DNA of 64,000 nt from Mycobacterium sp. URHB0044 (GTDB lineage Bacteria; Actinomycetota; Actinomycetes; Mycobacteriales; Mycobacteriaceae). The notes under the pieces are model-generated. The model made no database searches and was not told the DNA's origin. It saw only the letters and a program-made list of their open reading frames with translations. The stretch is from positions 62,001-126,000 of the forward strand of contig NZ_JIAW01000018.1 in assembly GCF_000620625.1 (NCBI RefSeq). The letters are read 5' to 3'. Shown here piece after piece: positions 34,091 through 42,952 of this stretch (positions within the stretch are counted from its first letter, which is position 1; every line of letters starts with the position of its first letter). A program made the translations under genes and the position numbers.

Positions 34091-34426
34091 TCAGGCGGCG
34101 GCCCGGTCGAGGTAGCCCGGACAGTAGGCCGCGGCGGATTCGACGAGGAACACGGCGGTCTGGTGGATGGTGAGGTCGGTGTTGGCCATGATGTCTGCGC
34201 CGATGCCGGCACCCGTCTCACCGTCGGCGAGATACGCACAGACCCGGTGCGCGTCCTGGACGGCGGCTCGCGTCGAGTCGAACACGATGCCCGCGACGTG
34301 GAGGTTGGTCAGGAACTCGTCGTCGATTGTGCGGGCCCCCGCGGCCCCGATTCCCACGACGAAGGCGACGACGAGAGCGCCGACGACCGTGACGAGGGCG
34401 ACGAGAGTGCTGAGACGGCTGAACAT
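34091..34426 (-). CDS. DUF732-domain exported protein
   Basis: 111 residues, function unknown. An N-terminal hydrophobic segment (about 8-30) acts as signal or anchor. It is followed by the mycobacterial DUF732 pattern: DDEFLTNLHVAGIVFDS, a first Cys in RVCAYL, and a second in AAAYCPGYL, probably disulfide-linked. AGGA lies ten bases before the ATG. Its 3' end lies against the rplJ promoter. Confidence 0.85.
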   Translation of the reverse strand: MFSRLSTLVALVTVVGALVVAFVVGIGAAGARTIDDEFLTNLHVAGIVFDSTRAAVQDAHRVCAYLADGETGAGIGADIMANTDLTIHQTAVFLVESAAAYCPGYLDRAAA

Positions 34427-34527
34427 CTGGGCGGTTTCCTATTCACTGTCCGGTCCCGCGTCGTGCGAGGTGCGAACAGCGTCGGGTGCGGCCCTTGGCG
34501 GATTCTTGGCGTCCCGGACCGGTGAGC

Positions 34528-35427
34528 TTATTGTGCGAGCGCCGCTGCGCCGACCAGGCCCGCGTCGCCCCCGAGCTCGGCGGGCAACACCCGTAACGCA
34601 CGGATGAAGTCGAGGCCGGCGTAGGTGGCCAGTGCCTCCCGCACCGGGTCGAACAACAACGCGCCCGACTTGGCCACCCCGCCGCCGACCACGACGAGGT
34701 CCAGGTCGCATACGGCCGCCACCGAGGCGATCATCATCGCCACCGCGGTCGCCCCGCGCCGGAACGCCGCAAGGGCCACGGGGTCGCCCGCGTTGGCGGC
34801 GTCGGCCAGTTCCTTTGCGTCGGCTCCCGGCGGCGCGTCCCAGCCGTGTTCGCGGGCCCAGCGGGCCAGGTGCGGTCCCGCGGCAACGGTTTCGACGCAG
34901 CCGCGCCCTCCGCAGGTGCATGGCGCACCCTCGGGCTCGACGACGACGTGCCCGACATGACCCGCGTTTCCGGTCCGGCCGTCGTAGGGGGCGCCGTCGA
35001 GGACCAGCCCACCCCCGATGCCCGTCGACACCACCATGCCGAGCAGGAACTGCGCGCCCCGGCCAGCGCCGCGCCACCGCTCGCCCAGCGCCATGCACAA
35101 TCCGTCACCGCCGAGGCGAACGGGGCGGTTCGTCACGGCGGCGACGCGCTCGACGATCGGAAACCGTTGCCACTCGACGATGTTGATCGGGCTGACGGTC
35201 CCGGCGTTCAGATCGATCGGGCCCGCGGAGGAGATTCCGACCGCGGTCACCTCGGCGGTCGCCTGCTCCAGCGCCTCCGCGATCAGCGCCTCCGCCACCG
35301 CCCACACGCCTTCGGCGTCGCCGTCCGGAGTGGGCCGCTGCGCCCGGTGCACCAACGTCCCGTCGGCGTCGACCAGGCCCACGGCGATCTTCGTGCCGCC
35401 GACGTCCAGCGCAAGGGTGAGCGTCAT
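34528..35427 (-). CDS. ROK family sugar kinase
   Basis: 299 residues, phosphorylates a hexose or amino sugar with ATP. The N-terminal phosphate motif is LALDVGGTKIAVG. The ROK signature VVSTGIGGGLVLDG and the zinc site CTCGGRGCVE are present, as is the sugar-contact NAGHVGHVVV. Position matches Rv0650 in M. tuberculosis. ATG 35427 overlaps the upstream gene as ATGA. Its operon with an alpha-mannosidase suggests mannose or a mannose-derived sugar as substrate. Confidence 0.92.
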   Translation of the reverse strand: MTLTLALDVGGTKIAVGLVDADGTLVHRAQRPTPDGDAEGVWAVAEALIAEALEQATAEVTAVGISSAGPIDLNAGTVSPINIVEWQRFPIVERVAAVTNRPVRLGGDGLCMALGERWRGAGRGAQFLLGMVVSTGIGGGLVLDGAPYDGRTGNAGHVGHVVVEPEGAPCTCGGRGCVETVAAGPHLARWAREHGWDAPPGADAKELADAANAGDPVALAAFRRGATAVAMMIASVAAVCDLDLVVVGGGVAKSGALLFDPVREALATYAGLDFIRALRVLPAELGGDAGLVGAAALAQ

Positions 35428-36041
35428 CAGTGTTTGTGGGTGTTGTCGGGTTGGCTTGGGTCGCCGGGATGTTCGTAACCGGGGGCCAGTTCCACCAGCA
35501 CCGCCCGTCGGGCGTCCAGCCAGACCCGGAAGCTGCGGCGACGGGCGGCGCCGAGCAGGTGCTCGGTGATGGCAGGCCCGACGTCGGCAAGGCTGGGGGC
35601 GGCGGTACGGCGGTGCCAGCCCCGGGCGCCAGGGGCGACACCGGCGAAGCGGAAGGGGTTGCGAGCGTGGTAATCCGCGACCGCTGCTGCACTGACGTTC
35701 ACGTCGGCGGTGACGTGCGCGAACAAGGCTCGGCCCAACGGGTCCTCCAGCGCCGCCGCCGCGATGCTGCCGATCTCGAGCCGGGCGGCCATGTCGGGCA
35801 GTAGCTCCTGCTCGTACGGCGCGCCGTCGGCGCCCACCCCACGCGCGGCGGCCTCGGCGGCAACCACCCGTTCGGTGACGAGCAGTTGGGTGAGCCACCG
35901 CCGCAGCTGCCGCCCCTCGCTGGTGTCTGCGCGCGGCAGCGCGGACGCCAGTTTCGATGCGCGAAGCCGTGTTTCGCGCAGGTCGACGTCGCTCACCAAC
36001 ACCGGGGCTCCACCGACCGTGGCGGCCACCTGCTCGCTCAT
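35427..36041 (-). CDS. SurA/PpiC N-domain-like protein of unknown function
   Basis: 204 residues. It lacks a signal peptide. The N-terminal AATVGGAPVLVSDVDLRE and the Arg-Trp-Leu-x-x-Leu-Leu-Val-x-Glu helix resemble the N-terminal chaperone domain of SurA/PpiC-type prolyl isomerases. No prolyl isomerase domain is visible. In M. tuberculosis the gene at this position carries the name fabD2; I see no malonyltransferase motif (no GxSxG) here. It overlaps both neighbours by ATGA, so its product is made together with the kinase and the mannosidase and may help fold or assemble one of them. Confidence 0.75.
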   Translation of the reverse strand: MSEQVAATVGGAPVLVSDVDLRETRLRASKLASALPRADTSEGRQLRRWLTQLLVTERVVAAEAAARGVGADGAPYEQELLPDMAARLEIGSIAAAALEDPLGRALFAHVTADVNVSAAAVADYHARNPFRFAGVAPGARGWHRRTAAPSLADVGPAITEHLLGAARRRSFRVWLDARRAVLVELAPGYEHPGDPSQPDNTHKH

Positions 36042-39000
36042 CGCACCGTCACCTTCACCGCGGGCGTGTAGATCAGGTGGCCGGCGCAGGCGATCCGGAT
36101 CAGCGCCCACCACTCCCCCGGCTCGACCCATGCAGGAGGTGCCACGTCGAAGTCGAGGGCGACGGATCCGCGCGCGGGCACCGCCGCACTGATCGCGTTG
36201 GGGCCCAACCATTCCCATGTGCCCCACGGACTGATCAGATGGGCTTCCGCTGCGAGGTCGGCGTTGGCGTCGGTACCGATGGTGACGCTGAGCGTGGCGG
36301 TGTCGCCTGCCGCGACGTCGACGGCGCGCGGTTCGGCGAGCAGCCGGAGCACTTTGTCGGCTGTGTCGCCGACCGATACCACGCAGACGTCCTCGACCAC
36401 CTGGCGCCACGAGGCGGGGATGGACCCGTTGCCTGTGACCGCGAGTTCGGCGCGCACCGGGTATAGACCGGGCACCACGCTCTCGGGCATCGTCAGCGCG
36501 ACGGTGGTCTCCAGGTGTTCGCCCGACGGAAGCATGAACGGCAACTCGTCGGGTTCGGCCACCCACCCGGACGGAACGACCAGCCGTACGTGGCCGTGCA
36601 GCACCGCATCGCTGCAGTCACTTGCGGCGGTCAGCTGCACCTGGATGGGTCTCCCCGGTTCGGCCGCGACGACGTGCGGGCTCAGGTGGGCGACCACCGG
36701 CAGACCGCCGAGCGGCGCTGGCCCGCGATTGTGCAGCCAGTAGCGCGCGTAAAGAGGTTGCGCGACTTCGGCATCCGGAGCCAGCGGGGCGTGGTCGCCG
36801 TCGATGACGCGCGGCATGTTGAGCGACGCCCGCACTGTGGCGATCTCGTAACCGTGCAGCCGCAGTGCATCCCCGGCCGGCCCGCGCGGCTGCTCCAGCA
36901 GGTCGAGACGCTCGGGCGTGGCGACGGTGCGCAGTCCCGAACGGACCGTGACGTCGGTCGTGCGGCCGTGGGTTTCGACGAGCCGCAACGCGATGCCGTC
37001 GCCGGCGTCGAGATGCTCGGCGCTGCCGCGCGTGATCGGGTTGCCCGCCACCTTCAGCGCACCAAGGGATATCGCGCCGGCGGGCTCGATCTCCAGCAGC
37101 GAGCCCCACTCCGGGAGACCACCCGCTGATGACGCGGTCCCGACGACACCGATCAGCGGTTGACCGAATTCTGCGCTCCTGGCGGGCAGTCCGGCGTCGC
37201 GCCAGTCGCCGTCGGCGGCAATCAGGGAGTAGTCGAATGTGTGGGTCCAGTGCTGGAGTTGGAAGTTCGATCCATCGGGAGCGGTGCGACGCGGCGGGTC
37301 GATCCAGGTGCCCGACGGCCATCCGGTGCACGACCGCATGAGCGACGTGTGCAGCGTGCCGTCGGTGTCGACGGCGAAGCCGGGCACGCCACGGTTGAGC
37401 ACCGCGACGGTCCGGGGCTCGAATCGAGAGATTCCGCTGGGGGCGGTCTGGTCGACGGTCACCTCGGCATCCGCGAGGTCTTCGACCAGCGCGGCGACCG
37501 CCGACTCGAAGCCGGCGCGGCCCGCAACGATGAGGACGGGAAGCGCACGGACGTCGCGCAGGTCGGCACCCGGTACCCAGCGCTGTGCCAGCGGGGCGTC
37601 GCCGGGTACCCATACCCGCGCGATGCCGTCGGCCGCGAGCTGCCGGTCGAGCTCTTCGCTGTAGGCCGCACTCGCCGCACCAAGAACTGCTGCGGTGAAG
37701 GCGTTCTCGCTCGGTCCACCCAGCGCGATCCGGGCATCGGGAAGGTTCGAGTCGACGGTGAGGTCGCCGTAGCGCGGCTTGTCCGCACTGCTGCAGGTCG
37801 CCGTGACACCGGCCCGAACGAGGGCGACCATCAGGTCACGGGTTGCGGTGTCCTGGTTCGGTGCCACCACCTCGGCCACCGACACCGCACGCGTGCGCTG
37901 GCCGACGCGCACCCGCAGCGCCGACGAGATCCCGAACCAGCCGAACGCGGGGTTGTCCAGCGTGTAGGGATGTTTCGCGGTATCGACGGCGTGGGTGTGA
38001 TCGTGGTCGTGCATCAGGCCGAATCCGCGGCCGATCACCGCGTCGCCCACCTCACTCACCGGCATCCCGCCGGGCACCGGGCAGGGCCAACGCAGCCGGA
38101 GCAAGCGGTCGGCTCCGGTGAATTCGTCGATGGTGGTACGGCAGTCGACGCGGTCGACACCCTTCCACAACGTGATGGTCTGGGTGTACCGCAGCAGCCC
38201 GTCGATGTGACCGGTGATGGTGAGCCGCTCGCCGAGCGGGCTGCGCTGCGCCCGTACCTCGGCGGGATGGTCCGACGACCTGACCACCGGCCCCTTGGGC
38301 AACAGGTGCCACGGCCCTTCGCCGGCGTCGGGGTGGGCGGGATACTCGTCGTAGACGGCCAATTCGTTGCCGACGCGGCCGTCGGCGATCAGCTCGCCCC
38401 CGTCGGTCGTCAGCGACACGACCCCTCCACCGCGAGCGGGGTCGACGCCCAACCGGTACGTCTCGTTGCCGATCTCGTTGCCGTCGAATGGCTTCCAGCC
38501 GGCCGCTTCACCGTCGGCGAGCCGGTAGGCCCGCCATCCCAGGGAGGGCACGTCGCGCGCCACCCAGCTGATCGAGTGTCCGTTGCGCTCGACAAGGGAG
38601 GGCACCTCGTTGCCGTCGTGGTCGACGACCCTTCCGCCGACCGGCTCGTCGAGGTGGACGGTGACGACGTCGGTGCGATTGTGCGCCAAGGGGTTCCACA
38701 CGACCGCCCGGCCGTCGACGGCGCTCGACAGCAGCGACAGTGCGTTGTCCCGGGCGGTCCGGCCGAGCTCCCACGCGTCGCGCCAGCCCGTCAGCAGATC
38801 GAGGTACACCTGGTCGGATTCCGAACCGGTGACGGCGTCGTGGTGCGCACCGTAGGCCAGCTGCACCCACGCCTTGGCCAGTGCGGCATGGGGATACGTG
38901 GCTCCGGCAAGCAGGTCGGCGAACACCGAGAACCGCTCGGCCTCCAGCACCGCGTGCTCGGCGGCGCGGTTGGCTTGCTTGGTGTCGATGTAGGAAACGT

Positions 39001-40204
39001 GGCAGCCGGTGTAGATCGGATTCATGTCGCGGGTCTGCGGCGACGCCGAACCACCACGCTCGTCGAGTTCGGCCCGCACCGCGGCGAAGAACTCGCGGGG
39101 CAGCGCGCAGACGAACCGCGGCCAGGTGTAGCGCGCGTTCCAGTCCCGATGGATCTCGGTCACCCACTTGTTCGGTGGGGTGTAGTCGGTGCCGACGGGC
39201 AGGAGCACGTTGCGGGTCAACGCGACTCGCCTCAACCGCGAGAACAGTTCGTAGGTCGCCGCCTCGGCCTCGGCCAGCGACGGCGACGAGTCCATCCACC
39301 ATCCGCCCGCATAGTGGGCGGGCATGTAGTGCGTCAGCAGGCCGCGGCCCGACGGCGCCATCCACTCGAACTCGCTGGCGAACTGCATGCGTTCGGGGTC
39401 GCCGTCGCCCGCCATCGGGCCCCACTGATGATGTGGGCCGCGCGCCCACGAGCTGGACGTCAGCCCGGCGTCGGCCGCCATGCCGGGAAACTGCGGGTCG
39501 TGCCCGAACACGTCGAGCTGCCAAGCGGTGGCCGGGTCAGCGCCCATGACGTCGCGCTGAAAGCCGATGCCGTGCACGAAGTTCCGGATCGCGGTTTCCG
39601 GGCTGGTGAGGTTGGTGTTCGGTTCGTTGTACGTGCCGCCCATCACCTCGATGCGCCCGTCGGCGAGCAGGCGCCGCAGGTCGTCGCGGTCCTGTGGGTG
39701 GGTGTCCCAGTAGGGTTTGAGATAGTCGACCTCGGCGAGCACGAACTTGTATTCGGGTTCGCGCCTTGCCATTTCGAGGTGAGCTGCGACCAGATCGAAT
39801 CCATTGGTCTGGCGGCAGCGCCCAGGCGGGTCCTCCGTCCACAGGCTGGTGTACGGCGCCTGGGTGTTCCACCAGACCGGGTCGTAGTGGAAGTGGTTGA
39901 TCATGAACATCGTCCAGCCGGGCTCGGCGACGGTGAAGTCGAAGGCGACCTCGGAGTCGGCGGCGACCGCGCGCGCCTTCCGTCGGCTACCGACGTCCCC
40001 TTCCGCCACCCGCACCGATACCTCCACCGACCCGTCACCCGGCTCGGTCGTGGCCGGCGCAACCGTTTCGATGCCCTCGCCGACCACGCGCACGGGCGTC
40101 GGATCGAGGCAACCGGTGTAGAAGACCCGCACGACCTGGTGCGGTGAATCCGCCGTCCCGGTGAACAGCTCCGTCGACTCCGCGGAGATCAGTTCGACCG
40201 GCAT
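36038..40204 (-). CDS. Alpha-mannosidase, glycoside hydrolase family 38
   Basis: Very large (1388 residues) retaining alpha-mannosidase with extra C-terminal beta domains. The zinc site is NHFHYDPVWW (about 103-112). The nucleophile is Asp231 in WQLDVFGHD. The equivalent of M. tuberculosis Rv0648, which is shorter. No signal peptide is visible, so a cytoplasmic role in recycling mannosides or mannosylated glycans is likely. The start at ATG 40204 (MPVELISAES) is chosen because a TACAGT box lies six bases upstream; the frame is open to 40294. First gene of a three-gene overlapping operon. Confidence 0.93.
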   Translation of the reverse strand: MPVELISAESTELFTGTADSPHQVVRVFYTGCLDPTPVRVVGEGIETVAPATTEPGDGSVEVSVRVAEGDVGSRRKARAVAADSEVAFDFTVAEPGWTMFMINHFHYDPVWWNTQAPYTSLWTEDPPGRCRQTNGFDLVAAHLEMARREPEYKFVLAEVDYLKPYWDTHPQDRDDLRRLLADGRIEVMGGTYNEPNTNLTSPETAIRNFVHGIGFQRDVMGADPATAWQLDVFGHDPQFPGMAADAGLTSSSWARGPHHQWGPMAGDGDPERMQFASEFEWMAPSGRGLLTHYMPAHYAGGWWMDSSPSLAEAEAATYELFSRLRRVALTRNVLLPVGTDYTPPNKWVTEIHRDWNARYTWPRFVCALPREFFAAVRAELDERGGSASPQTRDMNPIYTGCHVSYIDTKQANRAAEHAVLEAERFSVFADLLAGATYPHAALAKAWVQLAYGAHHDAVTGSESDQVYLDLLTGWRDAWELGRTARDNALSLLSSAVDGRAVVWNPLAHNRTDVVTVHLDEPVGGRVVDHDGNEVPSLVERNGHSISWVARDVPSLGWRAYRLADGEAAGWKPFDGNEIGNETYRLGVDPARGGGVVSLTTDGGELIADGRVGNELAVYDEYPAHPDAGEGPWHLLPKGPVVRSSDHPAEVRAQRSPLGERLTITGHIDGLLRYTQTITLWKGVDRVDCRTTIDEFTGADRLLRLRWPCPVPGGMPVSEVGDAVIGRGFGLMHDHDHTHAVDTAKHPYTLDNPAFGWFGISSALRVRVGQRTRAVSVAEVVAPNQDTATRDLMVALVRAGVTATCSSADKPRYGDLTVDSNLPDARIALGGPSENAFTAAVLGAASAAYSEELDRQLAADGIARVWVPGDAPLAQRWVPGADLRDVRALPVLIVAGRAGFESAVAALVEDLADAEVTVDQTAPSGISRFEPRTVAVLNRGVPGFAVDTDGTLHTSLMRSCTGWPSGTWIDPPRRTAPDGSNFQLQHWTHTFDYSLIAADGDWRDAGLPARSAEFGQPLIGVVGTASSAGGLPEWGSLLEIEPAGAISLGALKVAGNPITRGSAEHLDAGDGIALRLVETHGRTTDVTVRSGLRTVATPERLDLLEQPRGPAGDALRLHGYEIATVRASLNMPRVIDGDHAPLAPDAEVAQPLYARYWLHNRGPAPLGGLPVVAHLSPHVVAAEPGRPIQVQLTAASDCSDAVLHGHVRLVVPSGWVAEPDELPFMLPSGEHLETTVALTMPESVVPGLYPVRAELAVTGNGSIPASWRQVVEDVCVVSVGDTADKVLRLLAEPRAVDVAAGDTATLSVTIGTDANADLAAEAHLISPWGTWEWLGPNAISAAVPARGSVALDFDVAPPAWVEPGEWWALIRIACAGHLIYTPAVKVTVR

Positions 40205-40216
40205 GACCGCACTGTA
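40205..40216 (-). promoter_or_regulatory. -10 element for leaderless mannosidase transcript
   Basis: TACAGT (40216-40211, minus strand) followed by six bases and then the ATG at 40204. There is no Shine-Dalgarno sequence, which supports leaderless initiation. Confidence 0.45.
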
Positions 40217-40563
40217 CGTTCGCAAGTCGGCGGCCGGTAGGCGAATTCGAGCTGAACCCGCGTTGACTTCCCTATCGGTGTCATTGGGCAGCAATTCATT
40301 TCACCGACAGCCCGTCGTCGCCGTGCGTCCCGTGCCGATATCCCGATCGTGTGTCACAGTGGAATCATTGTGAAAGACGATGCGAGACCGCCGAAGGATG
40401 CGCCCGTGTGGCGTGACCCGCTGTCGCTGTCGTTCGAGGCCCACCGCGGGGTGCTGCTGTTGCGCCTGCGCTGGCATGCGTCGGCGGCTGACCGGCGGAC
40501 CAGGCGTGCGCCGCTGGGGCGAGCGGGGAGACCATTGCGTCACCTGCGCCCGAAGCGCTGACC
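40217..40563. other. Intergenic region with a possible tiny ORF
   Basis: About 350 bases between the mannosidase start and the WYL gene end. From GTG 40370 a plus-strand frame of about 64 codons runs to 40561. It has high GC3 in its first half and a plausible core (WRDPLSLSFEAHRGVLLLRL), but no ribosome site, leaderless box or known domain. I do not call it a gene. Confidence 0.3.
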
Positions 40564-41523
40564 CTACGTCCGCGCTACCGCCCGGTGCAGGCGCTCGGCC
40601 ACCAAACGCACGGCGTCGACCACCTCGGGTGGTGACAGCACTTCGAACTCGTATCCCGGCATGCTGAGCCACGGGACCATCCGTTCGGGATCGTCGGCCC
40701 CGGTGGTCACGATGCAGGCATCGGCGCCGTCGGGCTCGATCTCCGCCGATGATGGAGGAAAGACCTGCGCGATCTGCTCCTGAGTGGCCTGGTACCGGAC
40801 GCGTGCGGTGTACCGGTACGGCGACGTCGAGATGGAGCGCCGCACGTAGGCCGCGGCGTCGGGCGCCTCCCTGGGAGTGAACGTGCTGCCCAGCGCCCGC
40901 ACGTCGGCCATCCGGTCCAGCCGCAGACTGCGCCAGTCTTGGCGGTCGCGGTCGTAGGCCAGCAGATACCAGCGGCGACCGGTGGTCACCAACTGATACG
41001 GCTCCAGGCGCCGTGACGTCGGCGTTCCCGATCGGTCGACGTAGCCGGCGGTGACGTGTTCGCGGTCGCGTGAGGCCCGCGCCAGCGTCATCAGGACGTC
41101 GGGCTCGACGGGCGAATCGGACTGCTCGTGCGTCAACGTCACGGTGGCGTCGTGCACCGCCGAGACCTGCGACCGCAGCCGCGCCGGCATCACCTGATCG
41201 AGCTTGGACAGCGCACGCAGCGCCGACTCCCCCACGCCCGCGACGCTGCCGCCTGCCGCCAACCGCAGGCAGACGGCCATGGCGACCGCCTCGTCGGGGT
41301 CGAGCAGCAGCGGAGGCAGCGCCGCGCCCGCGCCGAGCTGATACCCGCCGCCGTGCCCCTTGCTGGCCTGCACGGGGTAACCGAGGTCGCGGAGTCGTTC
41401 GACGTCACGACGCACGCTGCGAGTCGTGACGCCAAGCCGGTCGGCCAGCTCCTCACCGGTCCACACCCGTCGCCCCTGCAAGAGTCCGAGTAGTTGAAGC
41501 ACCCGGCTGGTCGTTTCGGACAT
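40564..41523 (-). CDS. WYL-domain transcriptional regulator (HTH_11 + WYL)
   Basis: About 319 residues. The N-terminal winged HTH (TGEELADRLGVTTRSVRRDV) is followed by a WYL domain (residues about 135-215; RRLEPYQLVTTGRRWYLLAY) and a WCX-like C-terminal domain. WYL proteins bind nucleic acid or nucleotide-type ligands and act as activators or repressors. ATG 41523 is chosen; ATG 41541 would add six residues and place the start next to the palindrome. Divergent from two DinB-like genes, which it probably controls. Confidence 0.9.
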   Translation of the reverse strand: MSETTSRVLQLLGLLQGRRVWTGEELADRLGVTTRSVRRDVERLRDLGYPVQASKGHGGGYQLGAGAALPPLLLDPDEAVAMAVCLRLAAGGSVAGVGESALRALSKLDQVMPARLRSQVSAVHDATVTLTHEQSDSPVEPDVLMTLARASRDREHVTAGYVDRSGTPTSRRLEPYQLVTTGRRWYLLAYDRDRQDWRSLRLDRMADVRALGSTFTPREAPDAAAYVRRSISTSPYRYTARVRYQATQEQIAQVFPPSSAEIEPDGADACIVTTGADDPERMVPWLSMPGYEFEVLSPPEVVDAVRLVAERLHRAVART

Positions 41524-41543
41524 GCCAAGAGTCTGCGCCATTC

Positions 41544-41564
41544 ATAGGACCGAAACTGTCCTAT
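41544..41564. promoter_or_regulatory. Operator-like palindrome between WYL and DinB genes
   Basis: A perfect inverted repeat ATAGGAC-N7-GTCCTAT centred between the divergent genes. It is probably the binding site of the WYL regulator. TATATC at its right edge could serve as a plus-strand -10 element. Confidence 0.6.
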
Positions 41565-41584
41565 ATCGCTGAGATGCTCATTTC

Positions 41585-42127
41585 ATGAGCACCAAGACAG
41601 ACAACCTGACCAGTCATCTCGCCTTCCAGCTCGACTTCCATTGGAGCCAGCAGCTACGCCCACGCCTCGACGGCCTGACCGACGCCGAATACTTCTGGGA
41701 ACCCGTGCCCGACTGTTGGACCGTGCACCAGGACGGGTCCGTCGACTTCACGTACCCCGAGCCGCAACCGGCGCCGGTCACGACGATCGCCTGGCGGTTG
41801 GCGCACCTCATCATCGGAGTACTCGGGGCGCGCGTCCACTCGCACTTCGGCGGACCGGCTGCCGACTACCAGACGTGGAACTACGCGACGGACGCGGCGA
41901 CCGCGCTGCGTCAGCTCGACGACGCCTACGCCGCCTGGTCGTCGGGCGTCGCCAACCTCTCGCCGGCCGATCTCGACGAGCCGTGCGGCCCGGCCGAGGG
42001 CAAGTGGGGAGAGCTGCCGATGATCGATCTGGTGTTGCACATCAACCGCGAGGTCATTCACCACGGCGCCGAAATCGCCCTCCTACGAGACCTTTACGCT
42101 CACCGCACCGACAACAAGGAGAACTGA
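41585..42127 (+). CDS. DinB superfamily protein (first)
   Basis: 180 residues, four-helix DinB/YfiT-like fold. The family His positions are visible: RLAHLIIGV in helix 2 and HINREVIHHGAEIALLRDL near the C-terminus, probable metal ligands. Many actinobacterial members are mycothiol-dependent transferases or isomerases; the substrate is unknown here. It precedes a second DinB-type gene by three bases, and both read away from the WYL regulator. Confidence 0.85.
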   Translation: MSTKTDNLTSHLAFQLDFHWSQQLRPRLDGLTDAEYFWEPVPDCWTVHQDGSVDFTYPEPQPAPVTTIAWRLAHLIIGVLGARVHSHFGGPAADYQTWNYATDAATALRQLDDAYAAWSSGVANLSPADLDEPCGPAEGKWGELPMIDLVLHINREVIHHGAEIALLRDLYAHRTDNKEN

Positions 42128-42130
42128 ACC

Positions 42131-42748
42131 ATGCCCGGACAAGCCCCCATCGTCGGCGACGAGCGCGATGCCCTGCGGGTCTTTCTCGACTATCACCAGG
42201 GCGGCTACTTCGCGATCGCCTACGGCCTGACCGACGAGCAGGCGCGCTCGACGCCGTCGGTCAGTGCGTTGTCGATCGGCGGACTGATCAAGCACGCCAC
42301 CGGCGTGCAGAAGGGGTGGATGGAACGGGTGGCGGCGGCACCGGACTTCCCGCCACCGGATCCGCGGCCGGTCGAGGAGCAGATCGCCGCATATCAAGAC
42401 GAGTACGTGATGCGCGAGGACGAAACCCTCGATCAACTGCTCGACGGATTCAGAAAACAGAACGCCGAGACGCTGCGCATTCTCGACGAGGCCGATCTCG
42501 ACACCCCGGTCCCGGTGCCGCAGGACGTCCCGTGGTTTCCGAAGGGTCTCGACCACTGGACGGTGCGCTGGGTCATCCATCACCTGATCAACGAACTGGC
42601 CCGGCACTCCGGCCACGCCGACATCATCCGCGAATCCATCGACGGCGCAACGATGTACGACTTGATCGCGGGTCTGGAGGACTGGCCGGAGACCGACTGG
42701 ATCAAGCCGTGGAAGCCAGGCCGCGTCGCGGAAGCGAGCACCCGGTAG
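42131..42748 (+). CDS. DinB/DUF664-like protein (second)
   Basis: 205 residues of the DUF664/mycothiol maleylpyruvate isomerase-like type. His positions LIKHATGVQKGWM and HHLINELARHSGHADIIRE fit the metal-binding DinB fold. It is only distantly similar to its upstream neighbour. The GGAG-poor start is coupled to the first gene, three bases apart. A thiol-dependent detoxification role is likely by family, not shown by sequence. Confidence 0.87.
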   Translation: MPGQAPIVGDERDALRVFLDYHQGGYFAIAYGLTDEQARSTPSVSALSIGGLIKHATGVQKGWMERVAAAPDFPPPDPRPVEEQIAAYQDEYVMREDETLDQLLDGFRKQNAETLRILDEADLDTPVPVPQDVPWFPKGLDHWTVRWVIHHLINELARHSGHADIIRESIDGATMYDLIAGLEDWPETDWIKPWKPGRVAEASTR

Positions 42749-42758
42749 CCCGGTGAGA

Positions 42759-42813
42759 TGCCCGCCTGTCAGCGACTTCCTCACCACTACGAGAAGTCGC
42801 TGACAGGCGGGCA
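42759..42813. repeat. Palindromic element B, copy 1
   Basis: A perfect 21-bp inverted repeat (42759-42779 with 42793-42813), loop of 13 bases, 10 bases after the second DinB stop. It may act as a terminator. Its arm shares TGCCC-CCT and AGCGACTT with the element at 60000-60079. Confidence 0.75.
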
Positions 42814-42952
42814 AACGGCCGTTCCACGAGGGCGGTTACCCAAGTGGCCGGTGTGGCTGACGTGCCAGAGGGGGCGCGGACACGGCGCAGTCAGTGTGAC
42901 CCACCACACACCACTTTCGCCTGATCTGGGCTCTTGAGAGACACTGCAAGGT

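Noticed and set aside
37160..40147. 995-codon open frame opposite the alpha-mannosidase
   Set aside because: Shadow frame; the GH38 protein has full catalytic motifs on the other strand.
40370..40561. Possible 64-codon gene before the WYL gene
   Set aside because: No ribosome site, leaderless box or recognisable domain; kept only as a note on the intergenic region.
42759..42813. Family B palindrome as an insertion-sequence end
   Set aside because: No transposase and no target-site duplication nearby; better described as a palindrome/terminator repeat.
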